64,000 bases of DNA from Cylicocyclus nassatus (lineage: Eukaryota > Nematoda > Chromadorea > Rhabditida > Strongylidae), in NCBI GenBank assembly GCA_958299035.1, contig CATQJL010000112.1, positions 87,748,636 to 87,812,635 on the forward strand. Direction: 5' to 3'. The translations under genes were made by a program, and so were the position numbers. The notes below the pieces were generated by a model, which was given only the letters and a program-made list of their open reading frames with translations, was not told the DNA's origin and did no database searches. Of this stretch, positions 54,685 to 64,000 are shown piece by piece (within the stretch, counting starts at the first letter, position 1; each line of letters starts with the position of its first letter).

Positions 54685-57165
54685 CGAGCCTACCATAACT
54701 CCTCAGAACGGCTTCCGATCCCGTTGATTTCAAATGGAGAAAAATGGAAAAATTCGAAAAAGCCTGTTTTGCAAGCTGGACATAATTATAAGGACACCTG
54801 GCCTTTTTGAACATTATCGCATTCCTTGACTACCAATTTTTTTGTAGAGTTACATCCAGGGTTGAGCGTGGGGTCAGGCGCGCCCGACCTGGGGGGTCGT
54901 ACTGGGGTAAGACAGAGGGGGGGGGGGGTCGTGATTAGGAATCGAATTCGTTCGATTGAGGAGATACTACGATTAAGGTGAAGAAGAAAAGCGCTAGTTT
55001 AGTGGATATCGGGACCTCACCAGTACTGAAGGAATGAACGGTCTTAAACAGCATACTGATTGATTCCACAATCGAAGTTTCGGCCAAAACTCAAATCTTC
55101 ATCTTCTACCTTGACATATTATAAATTCATCAAGGAAGCTTGCTGTGTGAAATGGGTATCATTTCCGAGCACGTCAAATTACCTCTATGAGCCCTACAAA
55201 CCATTATTTACTGCATTATCTAGTGTTTCTCAACGACTAAAAAGCGTGATTTTCAAACATGATTAACTTATTTTCAGAAGTGAGAAAAGTCACTTTTTTT
55301 GTACTCGTAACAAAGTATTGTTCCCTACTAGTCTAGGCTAAAAATCGCGCTTTGTATCGCTTGCAAATAGTGGAGTAAGAAATAATGCCAAAATTCCGAC
55401 CGGCGCGTTTTTCGCCATGACTGCTTCAACTTCACGGATTACCACAAGGCCGAAACAAGTCGAGTCAAGTCCAAACACTTACTGTGGAATCTTCGAGGGT
55501 TGTGCTAGCGATTCACATAAAACTTGAATAAAAAAGCTTCTTCAATGATAAAGTTAATCGGGTCAGGCGCAACCCCACAAAGGTCAGGCCGCCTGAGCTT
55601 TTGAGGGGTTGCGCCTGACCCGATTAACTTGTTTTCAAAATCTAAAAATCGCTCCATTTCTGCTATAAATATTGAACTCAAAGCCTCTTCTTGCAATACT
55701 GCAAATTTGGAGCCAAACAATACACCCCTGTGGGAATTATAGCTCCAAAAGTAGGGCTATTCAAAATCCAAAACTTGCCGTCAAGTTGCGTGTACTGCGC
55801 AATCGCAGAAAGTCGACCTACAGACCTCCAAAAAGCAAGAACCTCCCAAAAACGGCTGACCTCTTCGAATTATCACAGCCTGAGGTCCTGGAGGTGAAGT
55901 AGAGGGGTCGTTTAGGGGCTTTCACTGGGGGAGGGGGGTCGTTTTGAAAAGACTTGTGCCTGACCTCTTGCTCAACCCTGGTTACATCCCAAATTACGAA
56001 ACTTTTGCAGCACCTAGGACTTGTCATGCTACTCAAGGAAAGACGATCCTTGCATTTTTCGTTTCCAAAGGCATCAAAAGTCAAACTGCGTCAACAAACA
56101 GCTGGTTTGAGGAGTTTTTAAGCCCGCGTTCATTTCAAATAACAGTCCTAGAATACACTTAGCCTTTTTTATAGATAAAGAGAAGAGCGCTTTCGTAAAC
56201 TCCGCGTAATCGCTGATATTGACAATCAGACTTCAACCTCACCATAGGGTTGTCGCGCTTTTGCACCACAAAACACACTTTCCAATGTTCGTGAAGTGAT
56301 GGACTCGATTTATTACATTGCCTACATGGAGATGCATCTCTTGCAACAACTTTTTGATTTTTTCTAGTGCTGCAGTTGCCATTTAGATCTGAAATGCTTT
56401 CAATGAAAATTCTATGCGAGCAGTAGATTCAACACAATCACAAATCTCACTATTTTATTCTCTGTTTCATGTCGCATTTTGCGTGGTAGCTGAGATTAGC
56501 AAGATTTTGAAGTTTCAAGCGGTCTCCTGTTCGATTTTTTGATTTGAGTTGGATATGATTGTGCAGGGTGCTTGACTCAACTCTCAAAGGATGACAACTG
56601 CGGCTGAACCAGAATGTGCAACCCCGAAATTTTTTCCTGACTAGGCACACAAGTTTATTGTTGTACGTGTATTGTTGCGGCTACATTGCAGCGTTTTCTG
56701 TAACTTGAAAATCGAGTTTTGTGGTGCAAAAGCGCGACATCCCTATGGTGAGGTTGGAGTCTGATTGTCAATATCAGCGATTACGCGGAGTTTACGAAAG
56801 CGCTCTTCACCTTATCTATCAAAAAAGCTAAGTGTATTCCAGGACTGTCATTTGAAATGAACGCGGGTTGAAAACTCCAAACCAGCTGTTTGTTGACGCA
56901 GTTTGACTTCTGATGCCTTTGGAAAAGAAAAATGCAAGGATCTTTCTTTGAGTAGCATGACAGGTCCTAGGTGCTGCAAAAGTTTCATATTCTGGGATGT
57001 AACTCTACAAAAAAATTTGGGAGTCAAGGAATGCGATAATGTTTAAAAAGGCCAGGTATCGTTATAATTATGTCCAGCTTGCAAAACAGGCTTTTTCGAA
57101 TTTTTCCATTTTCTCCGTTCGAAATCAACGGGATTGGAAGCCGTGAGTTATGGTAGGCTTACATG
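54685..57165. repeat. Large inverted repeat (foldback) with a hAT-B insertion in one arm
   Basis: Left arm 54685-54856 continuing at 55989-56275; right arm about 56719-57165. Paired words include CTACCATAACTC, AAAAGCCTGTTTTGCAAGCT, TGTTTGTTGACGCAGTTTGA and GCGATTACGCGGAGTTTACG or complements. Nearby, at 57236-57256, GTAATTATGTCCAGCACTGTA is a Tc1/mariner-like end, and GCTGGACATAATTATAAGGA occurs in the arms, so the whole may be a mariner-class foldback. Confidence 0.75.
54857..55980 (-). mobile_element. Non-autonomous hAT-like element, family hAT-B, copy 2
   Basis: Same element as 1989-3113, reversed, 1,124 bp. GTTACATC is duplicated at 54849-54856 and 55981-55988. The opposite arm of the surrounding inverted repeat keeps the empty site (GGGATGTAACTCTAC at about 56996-57010). 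Central palindrome at about 55555-55627. Confidence 0.92.
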
Positions 57166-57444
57166 CGCACCATCAGCAAAGTTTCAGAAAGATTCACTGA
57201 AAAGAACGAAAATTACGACGATTTCTAGAGTGTCGCTGTAATTATGTCCAGCACTGTATAGTCGTCCTCACGCCATCGGTCAGTGGACGAATTACTAGAG
57301 CAGGCAGGTCGCGGCAGAGCTTGGCACCTTAGCTCTCCGTTGAAATTCACGCATTCACTTTGAGTATTTCTTCGCCATTGCTTAGCAGTTTTTCTATTGT
57401 AAGAACGTTTTTGACCTATATTATGTTTTTGTAATTGCTGAGCG

Positions 57445-57484
57445 TTGTCTCCTGCCGCGCTTTGCCGTGACAGGAGACAACGCC
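57445..57484. repeat. Short perfect hairpin
   Basis: GTTGTCTCCTG and its complement CAGGAGACAAC around a short spacer. Function unknown. Confidence 0.6.
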
Positions 57485-57499
57485 AATTCAAATTTGAAT

Positions 57500-58866
57500 T
57501 CGTCCACCGACCGATTAGTGGGGTGAGGGCGACTATAGCTCAAAATTTTCCAAAAATCGCTGAAATCGATAAAACAGACTTCGGTTTCAATCAGCATCCT
57601 CATTTATCCCCCTATACCAACTCCCAATCTCGTAGCTCGAGATTTTCCAAAAATCGACAAAATCGATAAAGTAAATATTTCTTTATAATCAGTGCCCTCA
57701 CTTAACCCCCTGTACCAACTCTCAGCCCCCCAGCTCAAACTTCTCCAGAAATCGATAAAATCGATAAAGTAAATTCTTATCCATAATCAGCACCCTCACT
57801 TACCCCTTTGTACCAACTTCCAGCCCCGAAGCTCAAAGTTCTCCAAAAATCGATGAAGGTGGTCGGTTGGCAACTAGTCTGTACATCAGCAAGAAGTATT
57901 TTACCCATTATTGAACGATCTAAAAAAGCAGTCGATAAATTTTGATCAAAACTTATTCTAGAAGTACACAATGCAGGGCATTTATCTTTTTAGTAAGTTG
58001 TACACGCTAAACATTTGTGGTAAGCTGGCGTTATATTTGAAGACATCTCGTAACTGGCAAATCGCATACGGCGATCTAAACCGTCTAATCCTCCACTACA
58101 ATTGCGATTCCTTTAATCAAAATACACCTCTAAGGTAGCGAATAGAGGCAGTTGTGCAATATAACTTATGCGAGCAAGACTGCTCACTAGTGCGGATTTT
58201 GCGTACCACAAGCATGAGCAATGCAAAGAAAGAAAAACAGGCATTTCAAAACACTTTCAATATATGAACTCGGAACATGAGCTTGAATTTGATAGCTTCT
58301 TTGCTGATTTGGTGCCAGTAGCAGTGCGAACAATCTCGTTGATCGAAAAAGCATCAATTAAAATCCACATATGATTTTTTTACTGTCGCAAACAGTCGAA
58401 AGAATGCGACTCTCCGTACAGTTCAGAGGTCATAACAGTTGCAAAAGATGCATTACCCAGTTTTGCGAAAAAAAAACGCGGACGAAGTGAACTTGATAAT
58501 ACTCAGCAGATGGTTCTGCAACAAAGTCGAATAATCTGATTACGGAGTTCATTCGAATACGAATTCGAATAAACATTCGAATAAAACATTCAAATAAAAT
58601 CTATTCGAAGCCCCGTTTCTTGATTATTCGAGTTTCCTAATAATTCGAGTCCTCGTTTTTTGATTATTCGAGTTTTCGAATTTCATTCGAAACCCTGTTT
58701 TTTGATTATCCGAGTTTCGAATTTTATTCGAAATCCCGTTTTCTCAATCATTCAAGTCACGAATATTATTCGAAAATGGAAGAACTCCGAATATCGCATT
58801 TCGAATAATATATTCGAATGTTTTATTCGAATGATCGAATTTCTATTCGATTCGGAACCAACTATA
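57500..58866 (-). mobile_element. Second copy of the middle TTCGAA-rich element
   Basis: It matches the element at 39286-42601 in reverse, without its inner mariner: the ATTCGAATA arrays (58530-58860), CGCATACGGCGATCTAAACCG (40050 region), and the ATCGATAAAATCGATAAAGT block (42100 region). The right end reads TTCGGAACCAA before CTATA. Confidence 0.65.
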
Positions 58867-59423
58867 CCTCACACTCTTGAAAAACGTTTTTGTTATGTCT
58901 TTTAAGGGCTCATATAATTTACCTGTACTTTGGAAATGCTCTGCTACAGTTGTGCAAAATCTGGTTATAATTCATGACTTGTGGATTTTTTTAAATTTTA
59001 TATATGGCAACAAAAAAATGAAAAAAGGGGGGGGGGGGTCGTATCTGAGTCGCATCTAAATTTTTTCGCCGCTATGGAGGCCTGCTCGCTGCAATTTTGC
59101 TGTAATACGAGGCCATCCTCCTACTTTCTATCATAAAAATTTTAGGCTATTTCGATATTTGTCCGCTGAGTTACAAAATTTCAAGATTAAAAATCCCAGT
59201 TTTTGCTTTTTAGAGTCGCATCTAGATTTTTTCGAGCTCATTGCTCCTCAATGGCTGACATTTTTTCCATGGATAGTCTGGGCATAATGCTACACAACCT
59301 ATTCATTACAGCCTCTCACTCTTTCCCTGGCCTTAGTTACGAATCTCCAAAGTACCGTGCTCATGCACGTTTTTAGCATCGTTCTGGAAAGCGCCAAACC
59401 TGTTTTTTCCGCGGGAAAATCTG
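58867..59423. other. No gene recognised
   Basis: Contains the word AGTCGCATCTA with a following TTTTTTCG twice (about 59048 and 59212) and a G run at 59029-59038. No ORF of interest. Confidence 0.35.
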
Positions 59424-60211
59424 CTCAGGGACTCGCGCCGTGCGGGCGGCCAGCGACGACCTTACAATCGCTCGTTGGTGTGTGCGATTGTACGGTCGTC
59501 AAGGGCCGTTGGCACGGTTAAGGTGGAGCGCTCGCACGGTCTCTAATGTTCGCCGTTTGCGCGGAGAAAGTCGGCCGCTCGCTTGCTCTTGGAGTAGATG
59601 TATTTGCGATATCTTGACCATTTTTCTTGGATAGATCAATCCTTTGCACATTTTGGGAACACGGATCGATGCTCGCAGCATTGCCATACTTTTCATGGGG
59701 AAGCCCTCACCATCACTCTTGATAACTGTAGCCTCACACAGGTTCATTCCGCCTTGCTGGTAGAAGAAAATGTTGATAACACGATGTGTCAACGCTTGGC
59801 CAGCCTAAACACTGTGTCGTATCTCACACAGGTACCGTTTACGCTCACAATGTGTGAAAATAGTGAGCAGAAAATAGAGGTCACTGTTGGCCGCTTGCAC
59901 GGCAACATGTATTGCCGACCGATAAGACGGACGCATTGCTGGCCGCTCGCTCGAGCAATTGTGTTGCGTACCGACTGCGCGGCGAGATTGCCTGCCGCTT
60001 GCACGGGCAAATGTTTGCCGCCCGATCGGACGGACACATTGCCTGCCGCTTGCACGGTCGATTTTATTGCGTACCGATCGAACGGGAAGACTGTCTTCCG
60101 CTTGCACGGCATTTTTATTGTTGACCGCACGCACGGTACATCAAAAACTATGCAGTGCGCTCAGGCGGAGGAGCTTTAATGAGGACCGCCCGCACGGCGC
60201 GAATCCCTGAG
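59424..60211. mobile_element. CTCAG-ended element with internal CCGCTTGCACGG repeats
   Basis: Ends CTCAGGGACTCGCGCCGTGC and its complement with one change; TG duplicated at 59422-59423 and 60212-60213. The right half has at least five spaced copies of a CCGCTTGCACGG or CCGCTCGC word alternating with GACCGAT/CGATCGG words, about 55-60 bp apart. No SL-like sequence and no convincing ORF. Confidence 0.78.
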
Positions 60212-60267
60212 TGTGCAATAGATAGAAAGTATGCTTTTTAGTCTAAAACAGTTTTTACGCCCTAAAG

Positions 60268-60504
60268 CAGTGGCGGACCGAGGGGGGCATTATTTTTGTA
60301 AACAATTAAAATAATTTTTTAAATTTTTTGAAAATTCAAATGCCACGCCCCCTTCTTCCAGATTTTAGGGGTTGGGGACCCGCAAAAATTTTGAGAAGCA
60401 CCTCTAAAATTTTTTCGGAGTGCGTGGCTAACGCCACGGACCTCATTAAAAAAATTTTTTTGCCGCCCTCCCCCCCCCCGGCCAAAATCCTGCGACCGCC
60501 ACTG
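60268..60504 (-). mobile_element. hAT-type MITE, short copy
   Basis: Ends CAGTGGCGGACCGAGG and CCTGCGACCGCCACTG, internal GCGTGGC block shared with 32285-32666, 237 bp. Flanks CCCTAAAG and CTGTAAAG agree at six of eight positions. Confidence 0.7.
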
Positions 60505-62527
60505 CTGTAAAGATATAGTTTTTTCTCTCTGCAAAAAAATAATGTCGCGTACGGGGATAAAACACGGGACTGTCTTAAAGTCTTAAATGTTCTAATTTTC
60601 AGAACCATAGTCTATATCTTCCGGTATCACTGGACCATGAAAGGATTATGCCAAACATTCATAAACAGCAGAAAAGTTTATTAGCCTTCACTAAAAAGGA
60701 GTTATTATAAAATAGTCAATTATAATGACTAAAGTGAACCGTTCCGTAATGCTGAATTTTTCTTGGTTGTTTTCTATTTCATTTTTTATAGGTAGAGTGC
60801 AGCTTAACCATTCAAACCATAATCGATGTTCTTTGTCAAATGATGTCCTTTCCATTCATATTTTCCTAAATACAATAAGCATAGCCAATTTGTAAAATTT
60901 TACTACTTACCCAATCTCTACGTAGAATTATTTATTTTTTGAGTGGTGAAGCATTACCTGCATTATCTCTCAATTTTTAAGTAGTTATCTTTCTCTAACC
61001 TATAATTTTGATTGAGGTCTATTGGCAGGCATCTTTTGAGATTGGCATTCTTATGCAGGTTACCGCAAAAGGAAGTGGAAGGGGGGAGGGGTAGGTGGGG
61101 GGGGGGGGAGGTCGTACGGATGGGTACCTTTAGGAGAGGGGTGGTAAATGAGGGTCCCGGATCGCATAGCACGCTTAACACTGGTTGGTAGACATGCAGG
61201 AAGTTGCCAACTTCGGCGGCAGCTAGCAGACTGATTATTGGTTTTGATAATTTTATATGATGACGTAGTCCTCTGCAAAACGATGACATTTCGCGCGTTC
61301 AAAACTGCATGCGTTGCTTCGAGCGCGATCGCGCTAACCAATAGACCACTTCATCATTTACTGTTGTTCGCAAAACAATAACAGAACGCGTAAACAGGAG
61401 ACGCCTCTAAGAAGGCGTATAATACATTGAGTGATAGACGTTGACCTGAAAGGACAGCTGGTTAATATGGACGCAATAAGAGAGATGGTTGCAAAAGAAA
61501 TTATTACGGCAAAAGAAGGCGATCCTGCTAGAGTTTTTGCGATAATGCCAAACTCTTTTTCCAGTATCATCGATTTCATCATAAAACCCTAAATAATGAC
61601 AAAAATGATAATATCTCGATGGAAAGTAGAATTTTTGATTTTTTTGCTTGATGAAAATTGTGTGATATGCCGCACTATCCAAACTCGCAGACGGCGCCAG
61701 CAAGGTGCCAGCACGACGGCCAGCAAGGTGCCAGCACCTCGACGTGGTAGGGGCACGTCGAGATGCCGGCAACTTCCTTTCCCAAAAGAGCACATTATTT
61801 CTCGTGCTCCCTGACCTGCCGGCATCTGCCATCTCGCAAATCTTTAAGAAAATCGAGCTTAGTTGCCGGCAACTAAGCTCGCGATTTCCCTATAGGGAGA
61901 TTCCTGGAACTTCGAATATCGATGGGGTTTTTTTTTCAATTCGCGGTGGTACTTTCATTCAAAACTTTCTTGGAAAAAGCTTGAGAGGGCCTACATTTGG
62001 GACCTTATTTTCTGGCGCGCCCACGGCAAGGTCCCTGCGACCTGCCGACGAGACCTGCCGCCAGGTCGCGGGGGATTACCATCAGCCCAGTAAAAACTTT
62101 TATCCTGACAAGCTCGAATATGTTCTTTCACGAAATCCCCGTAGTTGTCCAACAGTACAAGTTGGAAGACACTGATAAATTTGTTAATCAGACATACGCA
62201 AAGCGTGCTTGTGTCTCGTGTCAGAGAATGAATGATACATTATCAAATCCGTCAACGTGGAAGTTGAACGTTGAACGCCTGTTAAAAAATTCAGTGCAAA
62301 ATAGACATTCAATTCCTAGCTACTGCTATCATGTCGGAATAATGCGTGAACGAAATTGAAAACTTGCGAAAGATCAAACCATTCCATTCGAATAATGACT
62401 ATTAAGTTATCTGAAAATTCCAACTTTTAACATTGATCGAAGTCAAATAGAAAAATTTCACTTCTTCAGCATAGTGCACAGTTTTACACATACACGGGGG
62501 GAGGGATTTATGTATGCATCGTAGCAT
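60505..62527. other. 2 kb without a recognised gene
   Basis: Near 61080-61190 a G-rich run and ACGCTTAACACTGG look like a decayed hAT-A/B right end. At 61690-61880 there are palindromic CCAGCAAGGTGCCAGCA and GCTTAGTTGCCGGCAACTAAGC words. Frames here overlap these repeats and are probably not genes. Confidence 0.4.
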
Positions 62528-62857
62528 TTGAAAGCGAGAACTACCAGTTCTACCCACATAAGAGCAAAAATGATGGAACAAGATCGATTAAGATTTATCC
62601 AATATCAAGAGGACGATTTTACGCCATCCGCAAGCAATACAAGAGATAGCCGACTGACTTCTAATCGTAAAAGAGTGATCTGTGCTCGCAGCCGCACATT
62701 CTCCTTCTCGAGAACCTGGAACATATCGAAGTTAGGTAGACTGAAGCAAATGTATAGCGAAGCAAGCACTACAAAATCACCGACAAAGACCCGCCTAATT
62801 CGTAACTCATACAGTCTGAGGCCAAAATCGGAAAAAAATTTATCACTTGAAAATTAG
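62528..62857 (+). CDS. Hypothetical basic protein or exon
   Basis: A 109-codon frame rich in S, T, R and K (MMEQDRLRFIQYQEDDF, KRVICARSRTFSFSRTW, KSPTKTRLIRNSYSLRPK). Low-complexity, no transposon match and no recognised domain. It could be an exon of a disordered protein or chance. Confidence 0.25.
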   Translation: MKARTTSSTHIRAKMMEQDRLRFIQYQEDDFTPSASNTRDSRLTSNRKRVICARSRTFSFSRTWNISKLGRLKQMYSEASTTKSPTKTRLIRNSYSLRPKSEKNLSLEN

Positions 62858-63495
62858 ATTTTAGCGAGAAAAAATCTGGGGACCTCAAACTCGGCCATTA
62901 TACCAAACCCACAGCATACTCAAATGTGCTTTCGCTGCTTTTTTCGTGCTTAAAAAGCGAGAAAAAAACATAGGTCAAGAGAGGCAAACCCGCCCCAGCC
63001 CCTCCCACATATGCCATTGCATACTACAAGCCTTAATAAGGATAGACTTAAAATTTTACCTGCTTTGGTAATCGAGAGATACCAAGTTCAACATAGAAAA
63101 CCCGAAGAAAGTGACATTTCTGCACTTTTAAGCCATATTTATCTCTCAGTTTTGAGCCCCACAAAAAACCACCAAATACATTTTTGGGTATTATTAAGCG
63201 TCTGCCAAATGACCAAGTGGGAGGTTAGGAATTTTCTGGGAGGAGACCCTATTTTTGGGGCCTTTAAAAATTTTGGTTTTTGGCTCCAATACCTGGATTT
63301 GACAACCTAATAGTAGATCTGACGATAAATATAGTCCTCCAACGAGATTGGACGAAAATTGCGCATGAACAAGTGGCTACATCTGAAATGCCAACATTTT
63401 GCACGTACAGACTGCCGGCATTACATGTGTAGCTAATTTTTACGCGCAAATTTCGTCACCAAACTCGGCCGCAGGGGACTCAGTCTACCACCAGT

Positions 63496-63943
63496 ATGCG
63501 ATATGTGCTAACCTCAGCTTGTTGCTTGTTGAAGATCTCCCTTTGTCGTCGCACCTCCCGAGATCTTCTTGCTGAGTTGTTGTTTTTACGTCGTCGCGCT
63601 AGATAGTCAGCCTAAAAGACCGACAACTGATGAAGCCGTTGTGGATAAGAATAATGAACATACATCTTTTTTGACTCCTTCGCTCAAATTCCCATCGGTG
63701 TTTGATGAGGAGCAGCGTTCTTCAGCAGCCGGGCTAATGCGGCAGAATTGGAATAATCAAGAGAAGGATCCGAACCTAGCACCTACGAGATTGTTTGTGG
63801 CATCTCATGCTCGAACATCGCCCTCAGTCGCTGCTGCACTGTCAAAGGTGCTCCACCGACAGCTCGGAATGCGGACCTCTCTGGCTTGTTCTGAAAATCA
63901 GAAAGGGCGCATTCCGATGATGCCGACGCTGTCATCCTGCTGA
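63496..63943 (+). CDS. Hypothetical secreted protein, possibly exon 1 region
   Basis: An ATG at 63496 starts MRYVLTSACCLLKISLC, a possible signal sequence, and runs 36 codons to a stop. An overlapping frame from about 63569 runs 124 codons (FPSVFDEEQRSSAAGLMRQN, SVAAALSKVLHRQLGM, GRIPMMPTLSSC) to 63943. A frameshift or short splice could link them. No family recognised. Confidence 0.25.
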
Positions 63944-64000
63944 ACAAATCTTCATTTTGGTGTTCGTCGTCGCGGAGCACTGACGCATCATGGGTTGGTA

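Noticed and set aside
59789..60210. Overlapping 70-190 codon frames in the CCGCTTGCACGG region
   Set aside because: All frames are open on both strands because of repeat composition; no domain is seen.

Overview
The window is from a nematode nuclear genome and is almost entirely transposon-derived. The best lineage evidence is five copies of a sequence that differs at as few as 1 of 22 positions from the nematode SL1 spliced leader, each followed by a GT splice donor. RTE-type LINEs and a Ty3/Gypsy element of the kind common in parasitic nematodes agree with this. A strongylid or hookworm-like worm is my guess, not a demonstrated fact. Host coding sequence is sparse. The only convincing host gene piece is a set of exons of a P4-type phospholipid flippase (about 10,680-11,102). 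Several other reading frames are listed as hypothetical.

Layout. 1-6,480: a mariner-type foldback (370-1385), a reverse transcriptase relic cut by a 1.1 kb hAT-like element (1989-3113), a possible SANT/Myb-like fragment (3698-4154) and inverted repeats. 6,480-10,117: the C-terminal end of a minus-strand RTE LINE, split by six insertions (E1-E6) of one TIR family that makes 2-bp target duplications. Five of the six carry a roughly 126-nt SL1-like RNA gene. 10.6-12.5 kb: flippase exons and a hypothetical spliced exon. 13.7-15.7 kb: four copies of the SMART cDNA/PCR adapter around a 500-N gap, an assembly or library artefact. 14.8-19.6 kb: Penelope-like (PLE) sequence with RT and GIY-YIG endonuclease, split by a 1,833-bp hAT foldback (17187-19019); an uninterrupted copy of the same site lies at about 15.1 kb. 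22.3-23.9 kb: a small CTCAG-ended palindromic element and a hAT-like element. 24-31 kb: Helitron-like sequence containing hAT and mariner MITEs and a full-length RTE LINE with a tRNA-like 5' head. 32.2-34 kb: a short Helitron with a hAT MITE inside it, and a TTAA foldback. 34.5-38.5 kb: a second, decayed RTE with a mariner MITE in its ORF. 38.6-43.2 kb: three palindromic elements nested inside one another. 44.8-47.5 kb: a TA-flanked element with 41-bp TIRs. 48.8-53.8 kb: a complete Ty3/Gypsy element on the minus strand with LTRs, target duplication, polypurine tract and one frameshift. 54.7-57.2 kb: a large inverted repeat holding a second copy of the 1.1 kb hAT-like element. 57.5-60.5 kb: more elements, including another CTCAG-ended one. 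60.5-64 kb: no recognised gene.

How it fits together. Many insertions can be checked inside the window, because an empty site, an intact paralogue or an interrupted reading frame gives the pre-insertion sequence. The strongest candidate for an undescribed system is the CTCAG-ended, 2-bp-TSD element family, one subfamily of which has captured and dispersed an SL1-type spliced-leader RNA gene. A second is that each non-autonomous hAT element has a central palindrome that repeats its own subterminal word. All calls were made by eye; no database search, folding or alignment program was run.
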